From positions 1 to 40,502 of the forward strand of contig JAGGUZ010000027.1 of assembly GCA_021158225.1 (NCBI GenBank): a DNA stretch of 40,502 nt. Reading direction: 5' to 3'. Under the pieces are notes generated by a model. The model did no database searches. It saw only the letters and a program-made list of their open reading frames with translations, and had not been told where the DNA came from. This DNA comes from a bacterium. GTDB lineage: Bacteria > Patescibacteriota > Gracilibacteria > UBA1369 > PNNO01. This document shows positions 1 through 6,509 of the stretch, piece after piece; within the stretch, counting starts at the first letter, position 1; each line of letters begins with the position of its first letter. The position numbers and the translations under genes are program-made.

Positions 1-2
1 AT

Positions 3-1745
3 TTTAAAGTTGAGGTAGCTTCTGAAATACATGGGATTAGAGTTGCTGGTGGTGATGATGATCAATTATATAATATTACTGTACAAAAAACATCTGGAGC
101 TTCCGGTACAGGGGCTAATGCAAAAGTTGGGATACAATTTTTAGATGGTAGTTCTACTGATTTGGTTCGTCCCGTCATAAAGAACTGTAGGGTTTTTGGA
201 AATGGTACCGGTAATTATTTTACAGATGGAATACATGTGAGTTCCGATAATAGAATAACCGGAGTGTGGGGTTATGGGAGCAATGTTTTAAATGCACTTG
301 TGGAAGGAAATAATGTGGATTTTGTAGGAGAAACGGCATATGTATTTGTTGGCGCCGATAGCAGTTCATTATTTAATAATAGAGCTTCTCGAATGGGTGT
401 TAGTGGGTCTGCATTTGGTATATATATGGGAAATATTACGAATGTGACAATGAATAACAATGTTTTCGTAGATTCTATATCTAGTGGAACAGTTGCTATT
501 GGTATTGATGCTGTAGCTGTTACAGGCGGATCCGGTACTTACGATAGTGTTTTTAGCTCAAACATTATTAATGGAACGGCTAGTGGAGGAACTGGCTTTG
601 TTGATGGGTTTCAAGTTGGGGCATCCGGAAATGGGGTTTATAGAACCTTGTTTGAAAATAATTCAGTTCTTGGTGCGACCACATCTTCAAAACATGCTTT
701 TACAGTTTTGGGTGATGTTGATGACAGTACTTTTACAAGTAACAGTATAACTGGTTGGGATTACGGAGTAACTTTAAGTGCCTCAACTCAAGATCGTAAT
801 AATATTCAGGAGAATGTCTTTGTTAAAGTAACTCAGCCGATTCAAGATTTAGGTACCGATACCAAAGTTGATGTTAGTGCTCATAGGGCTAGTGGTAATC
901 CTACAGCAACTGATGATACGGATTCAGGTTTTTATATCGGGGCGGTTTGGATTAATACTTCTACGGATGAAAGCTGGATATGTGTTGATGATACTGCTGG
1001 GGCTGCAGTTTGGAATAAAATTGTTGACGATACTACCAATATAGGAGGAACAGACGCGAATAATTTTGTGTTGGATCAAGATGGAACTGGTGGTGATGTA
1101 ACCTTACAATTTGGGACGACTTTAACACGTTTGCTTGGATGGGATTCCTCTGAAGGAGTGTTGTCTACATTCAATAATCAATTTGTATTTAGGAATCAGC
1201 AAAGTTCAAATCCTCCGGTTGCGTGTAGTTCCGCTGTTTCGGGCAGGCAATGGATGGACAGCGATACTGGAATTCTTTACATTTGCGATACAAGCAATGG
1301 AAGGAACAAATGGCTTTCTACATATGAGGCGGTGATGTTTGGTGATGAAAGTGGGTCTTGCGGTTCCGGAAATGATCTAAGTAACGATGCGGATTGTAAT
1401 GTTGACTGGGGAAATGGTCTTGGTCCTGATACGAATACGGATCTCGGATTTTATATTCCATATCCAATAACAATAACTGGTTATGGATTTTCTGAAGACA
1501 ATGATGCCTGTACAAGCGGTTCGTTTGATTTAGAGGTTTGGTCTACAGGTAGTAACTCAAATGATAACAATTATACCCTAGAATCCACTGTTGCTTCCGG
1601 ATTAACCGGACAAGCACACAACAGCAATACTCTTAATATCAACCTTGCCGGGAATGAATATATCTTATGGGGAATAGACAACAACTGCGGTCAGGCAATT
1701 GATGATTGGAATATGATTCTTTATTATCGGGCCAGACACGACTAA
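3..1745 (+). CDS. Beta-helix repeat surface or tail-fibre-like protein, 5' partial
   Basis: The frame is open from the left edge (first full codon at 3), so the TTG at 162 is not a real start and the N-terminus lies outside the window. The first ~270 visible residues are short repeats rich in Asn, Gly, Val and Thr (NN.V......G spacing), typical of a right-handed parallel beta-helix such as pectate-lyase-like or phage tailspike folds. Then comes a segment with GAVWINTST, WICVDD and GAAVW, a module I associate with phage tail fibres and large surface proteins. The last ~130 residues are Cys- and aromatic-containing beta-rich sequence ending in YYRARHD. No catalytic site is recognisable. Likely role, by inference: secreted or surface adhesion or glycan binding. 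The stop codon overlaps the stop of the opposite-strand phosphatase gene. Confidence 0.7.
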   Translation, partial: FKVEVASEIHGIRVAGGDDDQLYNITVQKTSGASGTGANAKVGIQFLDGSSTDLVRPVIKNCRVFGNGTGNYFTDGIHVSSDNRITGVWGYGSNVLNALVEGNNVDFVGETAYVFVGADSSSLFNNRASRMGVSGSAFGIYMGNITNVTMNNNVFVDSISSGTVAIGIDAVAVTGGSGTYDSVFSSNIINGTASGGTGFVDGFQVGASGNGVYRTLFENNSVLGATTSSKHAFTVLGDVDDSTFTSNSITGWDYGVTLSASTQDRNNIQENVFVKVTQPIQDLGTDTKVDVSAHRASGNPTATDDTDSGFYIGAVWINTSTDESWICVDDTAGAAVWNKIVDDTTNIGGTDANNFVLDQDGTGGDVTLQFGTTLTRLLGWDSSEGVLSTFNNQFVFRNQQSSNPPVACSSAVSGRQWMDSDTGILYICDTSNGRNKWLSTYEAVMFGDESGSCGSGNDLSNDADCNVDWGNGLGPDTNTDLGFYIPYPITITGYGFSEDNDACTSGSFDLEVWSTGSNSNDNNYTLESTVASGLTGQAHNSNTLNINLAGNEYILWGIDNNCGQAIDDWNMILYYRARHD

Positions 1746-2203
1746 AGTAGTTCGGGAGTAATAGCATAAAGAAGAGACCACTCGTCTTGATTGTCTTTTT
1801 CAAGACATACAACACCTCCTTGCTGGAATTTAACAGGGTCTTCGTCTTGTGTGTGTGCTAACAAAAACGATGCAAGTTTTGTCATAAATGGTAAGTGTCC
1901 TACGAGCATTAAACTTCCTTTGTAATATTCAAATGTGTCGAGCCAATATACTATATCGTCCATTGGTTTTAAGCCCTTCTTTTCTTCTATGGCATGTTTT
2001 ATAAGAAGATCTTTTGCGAATATCTCAGCGGTTTGTTTGGCACGTAACTTCACGCTGTGAAAAATTTCATCAACGGTTATGCCGGCTTTCTTTGCAAATT
2101 TTGCTACTTTTGTTACATCGGAAACTCCTTTATCCGAAAGCGGTTCTGATGGATCTTCCGACTCTGGTTTTTGCTCGCCATGTTGAACTAAGAATAGCTT
2201 CAT
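1742..2203 (-). CDS. SixA-like histidine phosphatase
   Basis: A 153-residue protein of the histidine phosphatase (phosphoglycerate mutase-like) superfamily, close to SixA in length and layout. The phosphate pocket shows QHGE at residues 7-10 (catalytic His8; the family's usual Arg of RHG is Gln here, as in SixA proteins), EPLSDKG at 20-26, KLRAKQTAE around 52-60 with Arg54, and the second catalytic His in VGHLPF at His103. SixA removes phosphate from phosphohistidine in phosphorelay proteins; whether this one does so or acts on a small molecule cannot be told. The ATG at 2203 lies about 22 bases after the predicted start point of a promoter shared with the divergent TrpR-like gene. Tail-to-tail overlap with the beta-helix gene covers the two stop codons. 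Confidence 0.85.
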   Translation of the reverse strand: MKLFLVQHGEQKPESEDPSEPLSDKGVSDVTKVAKFAKKAGITVDEIFHSVKLRAKQTAEIFAKDLLIKHAIEEKKGLKPMDDIVYWLDTFEYYKGSLMLVGHLPFMTKLASFLLAHTQDEDPVKFQQGGVVCLEKDNQDEWSLLYAITPELL

Positions 2204-2227
2204 ATGTAGTTTTATTATTTACGATAT

Positions 2228-2261
2228 TTGTATTGTATTCCAAAAATTAGAATGATACAAT
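2228..2261. promoter_or_regulatory. Symmetric bidirectional promoter
   Basis: A perfect inverted repeat ATTGTAT (2232-2238) - 16 bases - ATACAAT (2255-2261) reads as a promoter on both strands. On the plus strand: TTGTAT (2233-2238), 17 bases, TACAAT (2256-2261), pointing to the TrpR-like gene. On the minus strand the identical boxes TTGTAT (2260-2255), 17 bases, TACAAT (2237-2232) point to the SixA-like gene. Each -35 overlaps the other strand's -10, so polymerase can probably bind in only one direction at a time. Confidence 0.6.
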
Positions 2262-2264
2262 AAC

Positions 2265-2283
2265 ACTGTACTAGTATAACAGT
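2265..2283. promoter_or_regulatory. Candidate TrpR-like operator
   Basis: ACTGT (2265-2269) and ACAGT (2279-2283) form an inverted repeat. Inside it is GTACTAGTA, whose last eight bases TACTAGTA (2269-2276) are a perfect palindrome. The CTAG core with flanking GTA resembles known E. coli Trp repressor operators (ACTAGT halves). It sits where the plus-strand transcript should start, just before the ATG at 2287 of the TrpR-like gene, which fits autorepression. This is inferred from sequence alone. Confidence 0.5.
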
Positions 2284-2286
2284 ATT

Positions 2287-2562
2287 ATGAATAAATACAT
2301 GAAAAATTTGGTGCAAGTCCTTGTTGATATTGATAATGTCAAAAAAATGGAAGGATTTTTAAATACTATTTTAACGGGACACGAGAGAGATTCTATCCCG
2401 AGGCGTTTGGAAATAGTTAGATTGTTAAAAAAGGGAGTTAGTCAGCATGACATAGCTAAAAAACTTGGAGTAGGAGTTGCAACAGTTACAAGAGGCTCCA
2501 AAGAACTTCAAAACAGTAATTGGTGGCGAGATTATTCCTCCTCAACTCATCCCAGTTTTTGA
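2287..2562 (+). CDS. TrpR-like transcriptional repressor
   Basis: A 91-residue DNA-binding protein of the Trp repressor superfamily. The stretch from ILT (28-30) to RGSKEL (69-74) aligns without gaps with E. coli TrpR, including the helix-turn-helix SQHDIAKKLGVGVATVTRG (52-70). Of the tryptophan-pocket residues, the equivalents of Thr44, Arg54 and Arg84 are kept (Thr30, Arg40, Arg69), while Ser88 is Glu73. That makes amino-acid binding possible but not certain; related YerC/YecD-type proteins have unclear ligands. It has its own promoter and a palindromic operator candidate overlapping the likely transcription start. No tryptophan biosynthesis or transport gene is seen nearby. Start: ATG at 2287, with ATG at 2299 as the alternative. 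Confidence 0.85.
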   Translation: MNKYMKNLVQVLVDIDNVKKMEGFLNTILTGHERDSIPRRLEIVRLLKKGVSQHDIAKKLGVGVATVTRGSKELQNSNWWRDYSSSTHPSF

Positions 2563-2621
2563 TGAGATTGCATGGGGATACGAAGCTTTCTCGCATGATG
2601 TCTCGCAGTTGCTCGGTACTG

Positions 2622-2696
2622 TGGTAGTCTCAAGGGGAATCGAACCCCTGTTTTCAGGATGAAAACCTGATGTCCTAACCACTAGACGATGAGACC
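2622..2696 (-). tRNA. tRNA-Glu (anticodon TTC)
   Basis: On the minus strand a full cloverleaf can be folded. The acceptor GGTCTCA pairs with TGAGACT (first pair G-U). The anticodon stem TCAGG/CCTGA holds the loop TTTTCAT with anticodon TTC, and the T arm contains GGTTCGATTCC. The discriminator is A and CCA is encoded in the DNA (2624-2622). There is no intron. It decodes GAA/GAG. It is a single gene, with its own promoter at 2751-2778. Confidence 0.95.
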
Positions 2697-2750
2697 TTAT
2701 TGTTAAACAAACTGATTAAACGGTTCTGATAGGCGCAAGTAGCAAGAAAA

Positions 2751-2778
2751 AGTATATATAAAACCCACTTAAAGTCAA
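2751..2778 (-). promoter_or_regulatory. Promoter for tRNA-Glu
   Basis: On the minus strand, TTGACT (2778-2773), a 16-base spacer and TATACT (2756-2751) make a strong sigma70-type match. The start point would be near 2744, about 48 bases before the mature tRNA 5' end. It lies just downstream of the stop codon of the FtsL-like gene, so the tRNA is probably transcribed independently. Confidence 0.6.
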
Positions 2779-2783
2779 ACTCT

Positions 2784-3119
2784 TTAATTGTCTATGCGAA
2801 TTTCTTTATCGGGTTTTAACATATTTTTAATATGATTCGTATTTTCAAGATTAATCATTGAGCGGGCATTCATAACTTTCATCTTAAGTGCCTTGTTCGT
2901 GTTTTCCAGTTCCTCATTTTGCAGTATTAGTTGAGAGTGAACATATCCTTTTTGCGCCGAATTACTTGTGTTCAATAAAAAAACAATACTTAAAATAACG
3001 GTAATTAGAACTAGCCCGAACATTAAAGTAACTATTGTTTTACGAACTTCTTGCGAGAGAGTGCTTTTTTTTCTAATTACTTTCCCTCCGTATTTTCTGC
3101 CTATTATGCTATCCGTCAT
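2784..3119 (-). CDS. FtsL/DivIC-like single-pass coiled-coil membrane protein
   Basis: A 111-residue protein with a basic cytoplasmic N-terminus (about 1-27), one membrane helix at about 28-49, and an external segment predicted as coiled coil (about 55-92, with NEELENTNKALKMKV). This is the layout of the FtsL/DivIC/FtsB divisome family, which recruits septal wall enzymes, but sequence identity is too low to name a member. It starts 6 bases after the stop of the SLH-RlpA gene, so the two are probably co-transcribed. That pairing of a septal-type wall enzyme with a divisome-like scaffold supports, but does not prove, a division or wall role. Confidence 0.5.
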   Translation of the reverse strand: MTDSIIGRKYGGKVIRKKSTLSQEVRKTIVTLMFGLVLITVILSIVFLLNTSNSAQKGYVHSQLILQNEELENTNKALKMKVMNARSMINLENTNHIKNMLKPDKEIRIDN

Positions 3120-3125
3120 ATTTAT

Positions 3126-4100
3126 CTACTGGGTTATCACTTCGTATTCGACCCATATTATACCGCTACCAAGGTTTGCTATTTTTTGGAATGCAGCTTT
3201 TGACAAATCAAGTGATCTACCGGTTACATAAGGACCTCTATCGTTTATCCGTACATTAACAGATTCATTATTTGCCAAGTTTGTTACTCTAACAATTGTT
3301 CCAAAGGGGAGAGTCCTATTTGCGGCGGTAAGATCAGTAGCCGTATAAGGTTCCCCGCTTGAAGTGCCATGTCCTTCTAAATAGTCACTATAGTAACTTG
3401 CTTTTCCAAATTTATGATTCTCTTTACTCTTTATATATCGATAAATAAGTTCTGCAAATTTTGATCTTGTCATTTCTTTACCTGGGTTGACGTTGTTTTG
3501 TATTGTTATATATATGATTCCTCGCAATTTTGCTTCCAAAATATATGGGGCAAACCATTGCGAGACATGCACATCATTAAATGGATCCTGTGTAACTTCC
3601 GGAAGGGTAACGTCATCACTTTCCATTGTCATTTTAAAACTTTCAACCCTACTAACCGTCTTTGATGGCTTAAAAGTTCCATCTTCATATCCTTTAACAA
3701 TTCCCAGTTCTACGCCTTTTTTAAGATATGGATAATACCACAAACTTTTATAAATGTCTGTAAATTTTAGCATCCCATCGGTAAAATTTATACCACCTAG
3801 ACTGTTGTTTTTAATATAAAGAGGATCTATTAAATTATTTGCTTTAAGAATAATTTTTAGAGCCTCGGCTCGACTAATCGGACTATCCGGCTTAAAACTA
3901 CCATCTTTGTATCCGATTATAATTTCTTTCTCACTTAAATATTTAAGTGCCGTATACTCAGGATGCCCTATACTTACATCTGTATAAAGATTCTCATCGC
4001 TGTTTTGCTCATCTTGCGTATCTTGGGCGTAAACAAAAGTCGCAGATGCAAGAATTCCGATAATAAACAATAAACCTAAAATGTAACGATTAATTTTCAT
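3126..4100 (-). CDS. SLH-domain / RlpA-like wall protein
   Basis: A secreted protein of 324 residues from the ATG at 4100; a TTG two codons upstream (4106) is a less likely start. A signal peptide covers about 1-25 (ends VYAQ). Three S-layer homology repeats follow: about 42-85 (GYKDGSFKPDSPISRAEA), 107-150 (GYEDGTFKPSKTVSRVES) and a weaker one at 170-215. The C-terminal ~95 residues are an RlpA-like double-psi beta-barrel: GKASYYS, TAANRTLPFGT, INDRGPY and GRSLDLS. RlpA proteins bind or cleave peptidoglycan glycan strands; SLH repeats anchor proteins to cell-wall polymers. The aspartate in NDRGPY is kept, but the His common in TAAHRTLP is Asn here. The gene overlaps the 3' end of khpB by 11 bases. 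Confidence 0.85.
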   Translation of the reverse strand: MKINRYILGLLFIIGILASATFVYAQDTQDEQNSDENLYTDVSIGHPEYTALKYLSEKEIIIGYKDGSFKPDSPISRAEALKIILKANNLIDPLYIKNNSLGGINFTDGMLKFTDIYKSLWYYPYLKKGVELGIVKGYEDGTFKPSKTVSRVESFKMTMESDDVTLPEVTQDPFNDVHVSQWFAPYILEAKLRGIIYITIQNNVNPGKEMTRSKFAELIYRYIKSKENHKFGKASYYSDYLEGHGTSSGEPYTATDLTAANRTLPFGTIVRVTNLANNESVNVRINDRGPYVTGRSLDLSKAAFQKIANLGSGIIWVEYEVITQ

Positions 4101-4560
4101 ATACAATAGTCACTTGTCTATGATCTCCATTCCCTATGCTTTCAGTTTTAATGTTGTCGTAGCCGGCATTGGCTATATAAAGATGTACAACTCTTCTAAA
4201 ATAGGGAGACATCGGAGGAAGGACTTGAGTTTTTTTTGTCTTTTTTGCCATTTCTATTTTCTTTTCCGTAAGACTTATTACATTGTCTTCTTGTCTCTGA
4301 CGATAATTGTCAACATCAAGAAGAATATTAAAATCTTTTTGAGTTTGCTTCCAAGCAATTACCTTTACCAGATGTTGCAGAGAATGGATGTTTTCTCCAT
4401 GAAAGCCGATTAGTATACTTGGATCTTCAGTTTCAATGTTAATGCGATATAAATCGGTTCCGTTTTGATCTTCGCTTTTAATGATTACCTTGTCAAAAGG
4501 GACTTCAAGTTTAATAAGCATTTGCTCAAGTATTTCTTTTAATGTTGTATCAGTTTTCAT
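4090..4560 (-). CDS. khpB: KhpB/Jag RNA-binding protein (KH-R3H)
   Basis: 156 residues with two nucleic-acid-binding domains. A type-II KH domain covers about 25-85 with the loop GFHG at 52-55 (SILIGFHGENI). An R3H domain covers about 115-156 with RRVVH at 122-126 and a DHRQVTIV end strand. This is the KhpB/Jag/SpoIIIJ-associated family, RNA-binding proteins linked to cell elongation and division control; the N-terminal Jag_N domain of Firmicutes is absent. Its place right after yidC is the conserved arrangement. A 57-base gap with an extended -10 box separates it from yidC, so it may also be transcribed alone. Confidence 0.9.
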   Translation of the reverse strand: MKTDTTLKEILEQMLIKLEVPFDKVIIKSEDQNGTDLYRINIETEDPSILIGFHGENIHSLQHLVKVIAWKQTQKDFNILLDVDNYRQRQEDNVISLTEKKIEMAKKTKKTQVLPPMSPYFRRVVHLYIANAGYDNIKTESIGNGDHRQVTIVYEN

Positions 4561-4603
4561 TTTTTAAATATATTAATTAAGATTAGGTGATTTTTTCTGG
4601 TTT

Positions 4604-4612
4604 ATTATAGCA
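4604..4612 (-). promoter_or_regulatory. Extended -10 promoter before khpB
   Basis: The minus strand reads TGCTATAAT, a perfect TATAAT with the TGn extension. It lies between the yidC stop and the khpB start, with a leader of about 37 bases. No clear -35 is seen. It may allow khpB and the RlpA gene to be expressed apart from yidC. Confidence 0.45.
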
Positions 4613-4617
4613 GGTAA

Positions 4618-5856
4618 TTACTTTTTTTCTATAACTCTTACCTGAGCTTTATTCTTTTTGTGTTTACCGGAAACACGTTTATTTACATATAACTGTTGCA
4701 ATATTCCAAACACGGTTGATGTTCCCCAATAAAGACCAACTCCGGAAGGGACGGACGCCGTGAACAAAGCTATCATTACAGGCATAACATAGACCATCAT
4801 TTTGCTTGCCATTTGCATTTCATGTCCTTTCCCGCTCTTTTTATTGTTATCGTCATTATTATTCTTAATAGCCATGGAAAGTTTTAACTGGAAGTATTGT
4901 AATGAAGCAACAATTAACGGCAATGCAAAGACATTTCGTGTTTGCAGATCAAGTAGTCCCAAAAAGTTTGAATTAATTACGGACAGATCAAACCCTTTTA
5001 AAGGGGCGTATAGTAGATAAATATTATCCGGATTAAGCCCTGTTCTAATTACATAAAACAGTCCGATTAGAATAGGCATTTGAAGTAATAACGGTAAACA
5101 ACTTCCAAACGGATTAACTTTATATTCTTTGTATAAAGCAAAAGTTTCTTGTGCGATTTTTTCTTGATTGTTTTTATATTTTTCTTGAAGTTTTTTTATT
5201 CTCGGTTGTAATTCTTGAAGTTTTTTTTGTGATTCCAGCCCTCGTTGAGAAGGGATAAACAAGATCGATCGAAGAATAATTGTAAGGAGAATAATGGCAA
5301 GTCCAAGATTGTAGTTTGGGACAATACTTACCAGATAAATAAGTGAATTGTAGATTGGTTGGTATAAGAATGTTCCCCATATATACCCGAGCCACGATTT
5401 ACCGTTAACTGTAAACTCATTTGATTGAAATTCTTTAACGCCATCCGGAGTAATTAAGTTCGCTCCGATTTTATATTTTCCTATGTCATGAAAAAGGGCG
5501 TGATTCCAAGATGTATAACTAATTTTTAAGTCTTCTCCAGCCTTAATTGTGATGTTATCTTGTGAATTGCATATAATTTTTGGGCTTGCTTTAAGTTGTA
5601 CCCATTCCCCATTCTGGCTTTTATAAACATTAAGTGGCTCACGAGGGCAATCGTTCTCTATTGTTATTTCCTTGTCGGTATTGTTTCTTAATTGAACCGT
5701 AACAAGATCGTTGAGTTTATATTCGTTGTTAAGTACGGCAATGCCAAGATCTCCTCCTGTTAAATTTGCATCTAAATTGGTATTCCCATTACATCCTTTA
5801 AATAGGAGCAATAGTGCAATAAAAAATAGTCCGAAAAGTAAAAATTGTCGTTTCAT
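4618..5856 (-). CDS. yidC: Membrane protein insertase YidC with N-terminal Ig-like domain
   Basis: 412 residues. It inserts and folds membrane proteins alone or with the Sec channel. The N-terminus is a hydrophobic signal ending FKGC, with Cys22 as a possible but imperfect lipobox (Lys at -2). Residues ~36-150 form an extracellular beta-rich domain resembling BsuPI/Ig-like folds (KEITI, FTVNGK). The insertase core runs from about 165 to 395: TM helix LGLAIILLTIILRSILFIP with the groove arginine Arg196, the charged cytoplasmic hairpin (~205-245), NPFGSCLPLLLQMPILIGLFY, then the last helices and a basic C-terminal tail (KRVSGKHKKNKAQ) that could touch ribosomes. This external domain differs from the large periplasmic domain of Gram-negative YidC. 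It overlaps rnpA by 4 bases (ATGA). Confidence 0.95.
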   Translation of the reverse strand: MKRQFLLFGLFFIALLLLFKGCNGNTNLDANLTGGDLGIAVLNNEYKLNDLVTVQLRNNTDKEITIENDCPREPLNVYKSQNGEWVQLKASPKIICNSQDNITIKAGEDLKISYTSWNHALFHDIGKYKIGANLITPDGVKEFQSNEFTVNGKSWLGYIWGTFLYQPIYNSLIYLVSIVPNYNLGLAIILLTIILRSILFIPSQRGLESQKKLQELQPRIKKLQEKYKNNQEKIAQETFALYKEYKVNPFGSCLPLLLQMPILIGLFYVIRTGLNPDNIYLLYAPLKGFDLSVINSNFLGLLDLQTRNVFALPLIVASLQYFQLKLSMAIKNNNDDNNKKSGKGHEMQMASKMMVYVMPVMIALFTASVPSGVGLYWGTSTVFGILQQLYVNKRVSGKHKKNKAQVRVIEKK

Positions 5857-6209
5857 GATTTAATAGATAATAAAAATTTTAATATATCTCTAGTATTCTG
5901 ACCTATTTTCTCATAATTGCAAGACACAATTTCTTTATAGGGTATAAGCACAAGGTCAAAATGAAAGTCTACTTTGTCTTCGAGATGTGCTTTTGTTTGC
6001 AATCTAATGCTTTCATAAATTTGTCTTCTTTTTAGGTTTCTTATAACTGCACGTTTTTCCACTTTCTTACTTATTACTATAGCCCATCTGTTATATAAAA
6101 GTCTGTTGGGTTTATATTTTACAATAAAAAACCCGATCTTTTTGCTGTTTGGTTGCTTCAAGAGCTTTTGTACCCGCCATCTGTGTAGGCGAAATTTTTG
6201 AGCAATCAT
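5853..6209 (-). CDS. rnpA: Ribonuclease P protein component
   Basis: 118 residues, basic, the normal size for RnpA. The signature KRAVIRNLKRRQIYESIR (about 52-69) matches the family's RNR motif region that contacts the catalytic RNA, and the surrounding strands (GFFIVKYKPN, WAIVISKKV, DFHFDLVLIPYK) fit the fold. It partners with RNase P RNA to mature tRNA 5' ends; an RNase P RNA gene is found in this window at 25345-25728. Start is ATG at 6209, 14 bases after the rpmH stop. The stop region overlaps the yidC start by 4 bases, suggesting coupled translation. Confidence 0.93.
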   Translation of the reverse strand: MIAQKFRLHRWRVQKLLKQPNSKKIGFFIVKYKPNRLLYNRWAIVISKKVEKRAVIRNLKRRQIYESIRLQTKAHLEDKVDFHFDLVLIPYKEIVSCNYEKIGQNTRDILKFLLSIKS

Positions 6210-6223
6210 AAACTTTAGATGCC

Positions 6224-6367
6224 TTATTTCAGTTTCTTTTCTACTGTCAGTTCTTTTCTTCCTTTCCTTCTTCGCGAATTAATTACTCTTCTGCCGTTTT
6301 TTGTACTCATACGAGTCAAAAAACCGTGTTTTCTTAGCCGTCTTTTCTTTTTAAGTTTTCCAAGCAT
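6224..6367 (-). CDS. rpmH: 50S ribosomal protein L34
   Basis: A 47-residue, very basic protein. It starts [15 protein letters not shown], followed by [20 protein letters not shown] and [10 protein letters not shown], matching the universal L34 pattern (KHGF..RM.TK.GR.V...RR.KGR). It is a large-subunit ribosomal protein near the exit-tunnel region. It is the first gene of the rpmH-rnpA-yidC-khpB cluster, an arrangement widely conserved in bacteria and often near the replication origin. A strong promoter lies directly upstream (6395-6424). Confidence 0.95.
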   Translation of the reverse strand: MLGKLKKKRRLRKHGFLTRMSTKNGRRVINSRRRKGRKELTVEKKLK

Positions 6368-6394
6368 TGTATATGTTCCTTAAATAGCGGAGAG

Positions 6395-6424
6395 ATGATA
6401 CTTTAAAAGACCTGTTTAAGTCAA
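6395..6424 (-). promoter_or_regulatory. Promoter of the rpmH operon
   Basis: Minus strand: TTGACT (6424-6419), 18-base spacer, TATCAT (6400-6395). The start point would be about 20 bases before the rpmH ATG at 6367. Confidence 0.6.
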
Positions 6425-6450
6425 TGCAATAATTTAATGCCGGCAATTTA

Positions 6451-6478
6451 TTGACAAATCTGTTTAATATGGTAAGCT
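6451..6478 (+). promoter_or_regulatory. Candidate promoter for the 6510 gene
   Basis: Plus strand: consensus TTGACA (6451-6456), 16 bases, then TAAGCT (6473-6478) preceded by TGG, a TGn extension. The -10 is weak. The predicted start point is about 25 bases before the ATG at 6510. It faces away from the rpmH promoter. Confidence 0.4.
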
Positions 6479-6509
6479 TTACAACCTTGTAAAAATCTAA
6501 AAAATTGTA

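Noticed and set aside
162-164. TTG start of the beta-helix gene
   Set aside because: The same frame is open to the left edge with continuing coding-type sequence, so the gene is truncated, not started here.
2547-2567. Hairpin CTCATC...GATGAG at the end of the TrpR-like gene as terminator
   Set aside because: Six-base stem with no following U-run on either strand; too weak to call.
6368-6509. Possible replication origin next to rpmH
   Set aside because: rpmH-rnpA-yidC often lies by oriC, but I see no dnaA/dnaN gene and no cluster of TTATCCACA-like boxes; the gap is explained by two promoters.
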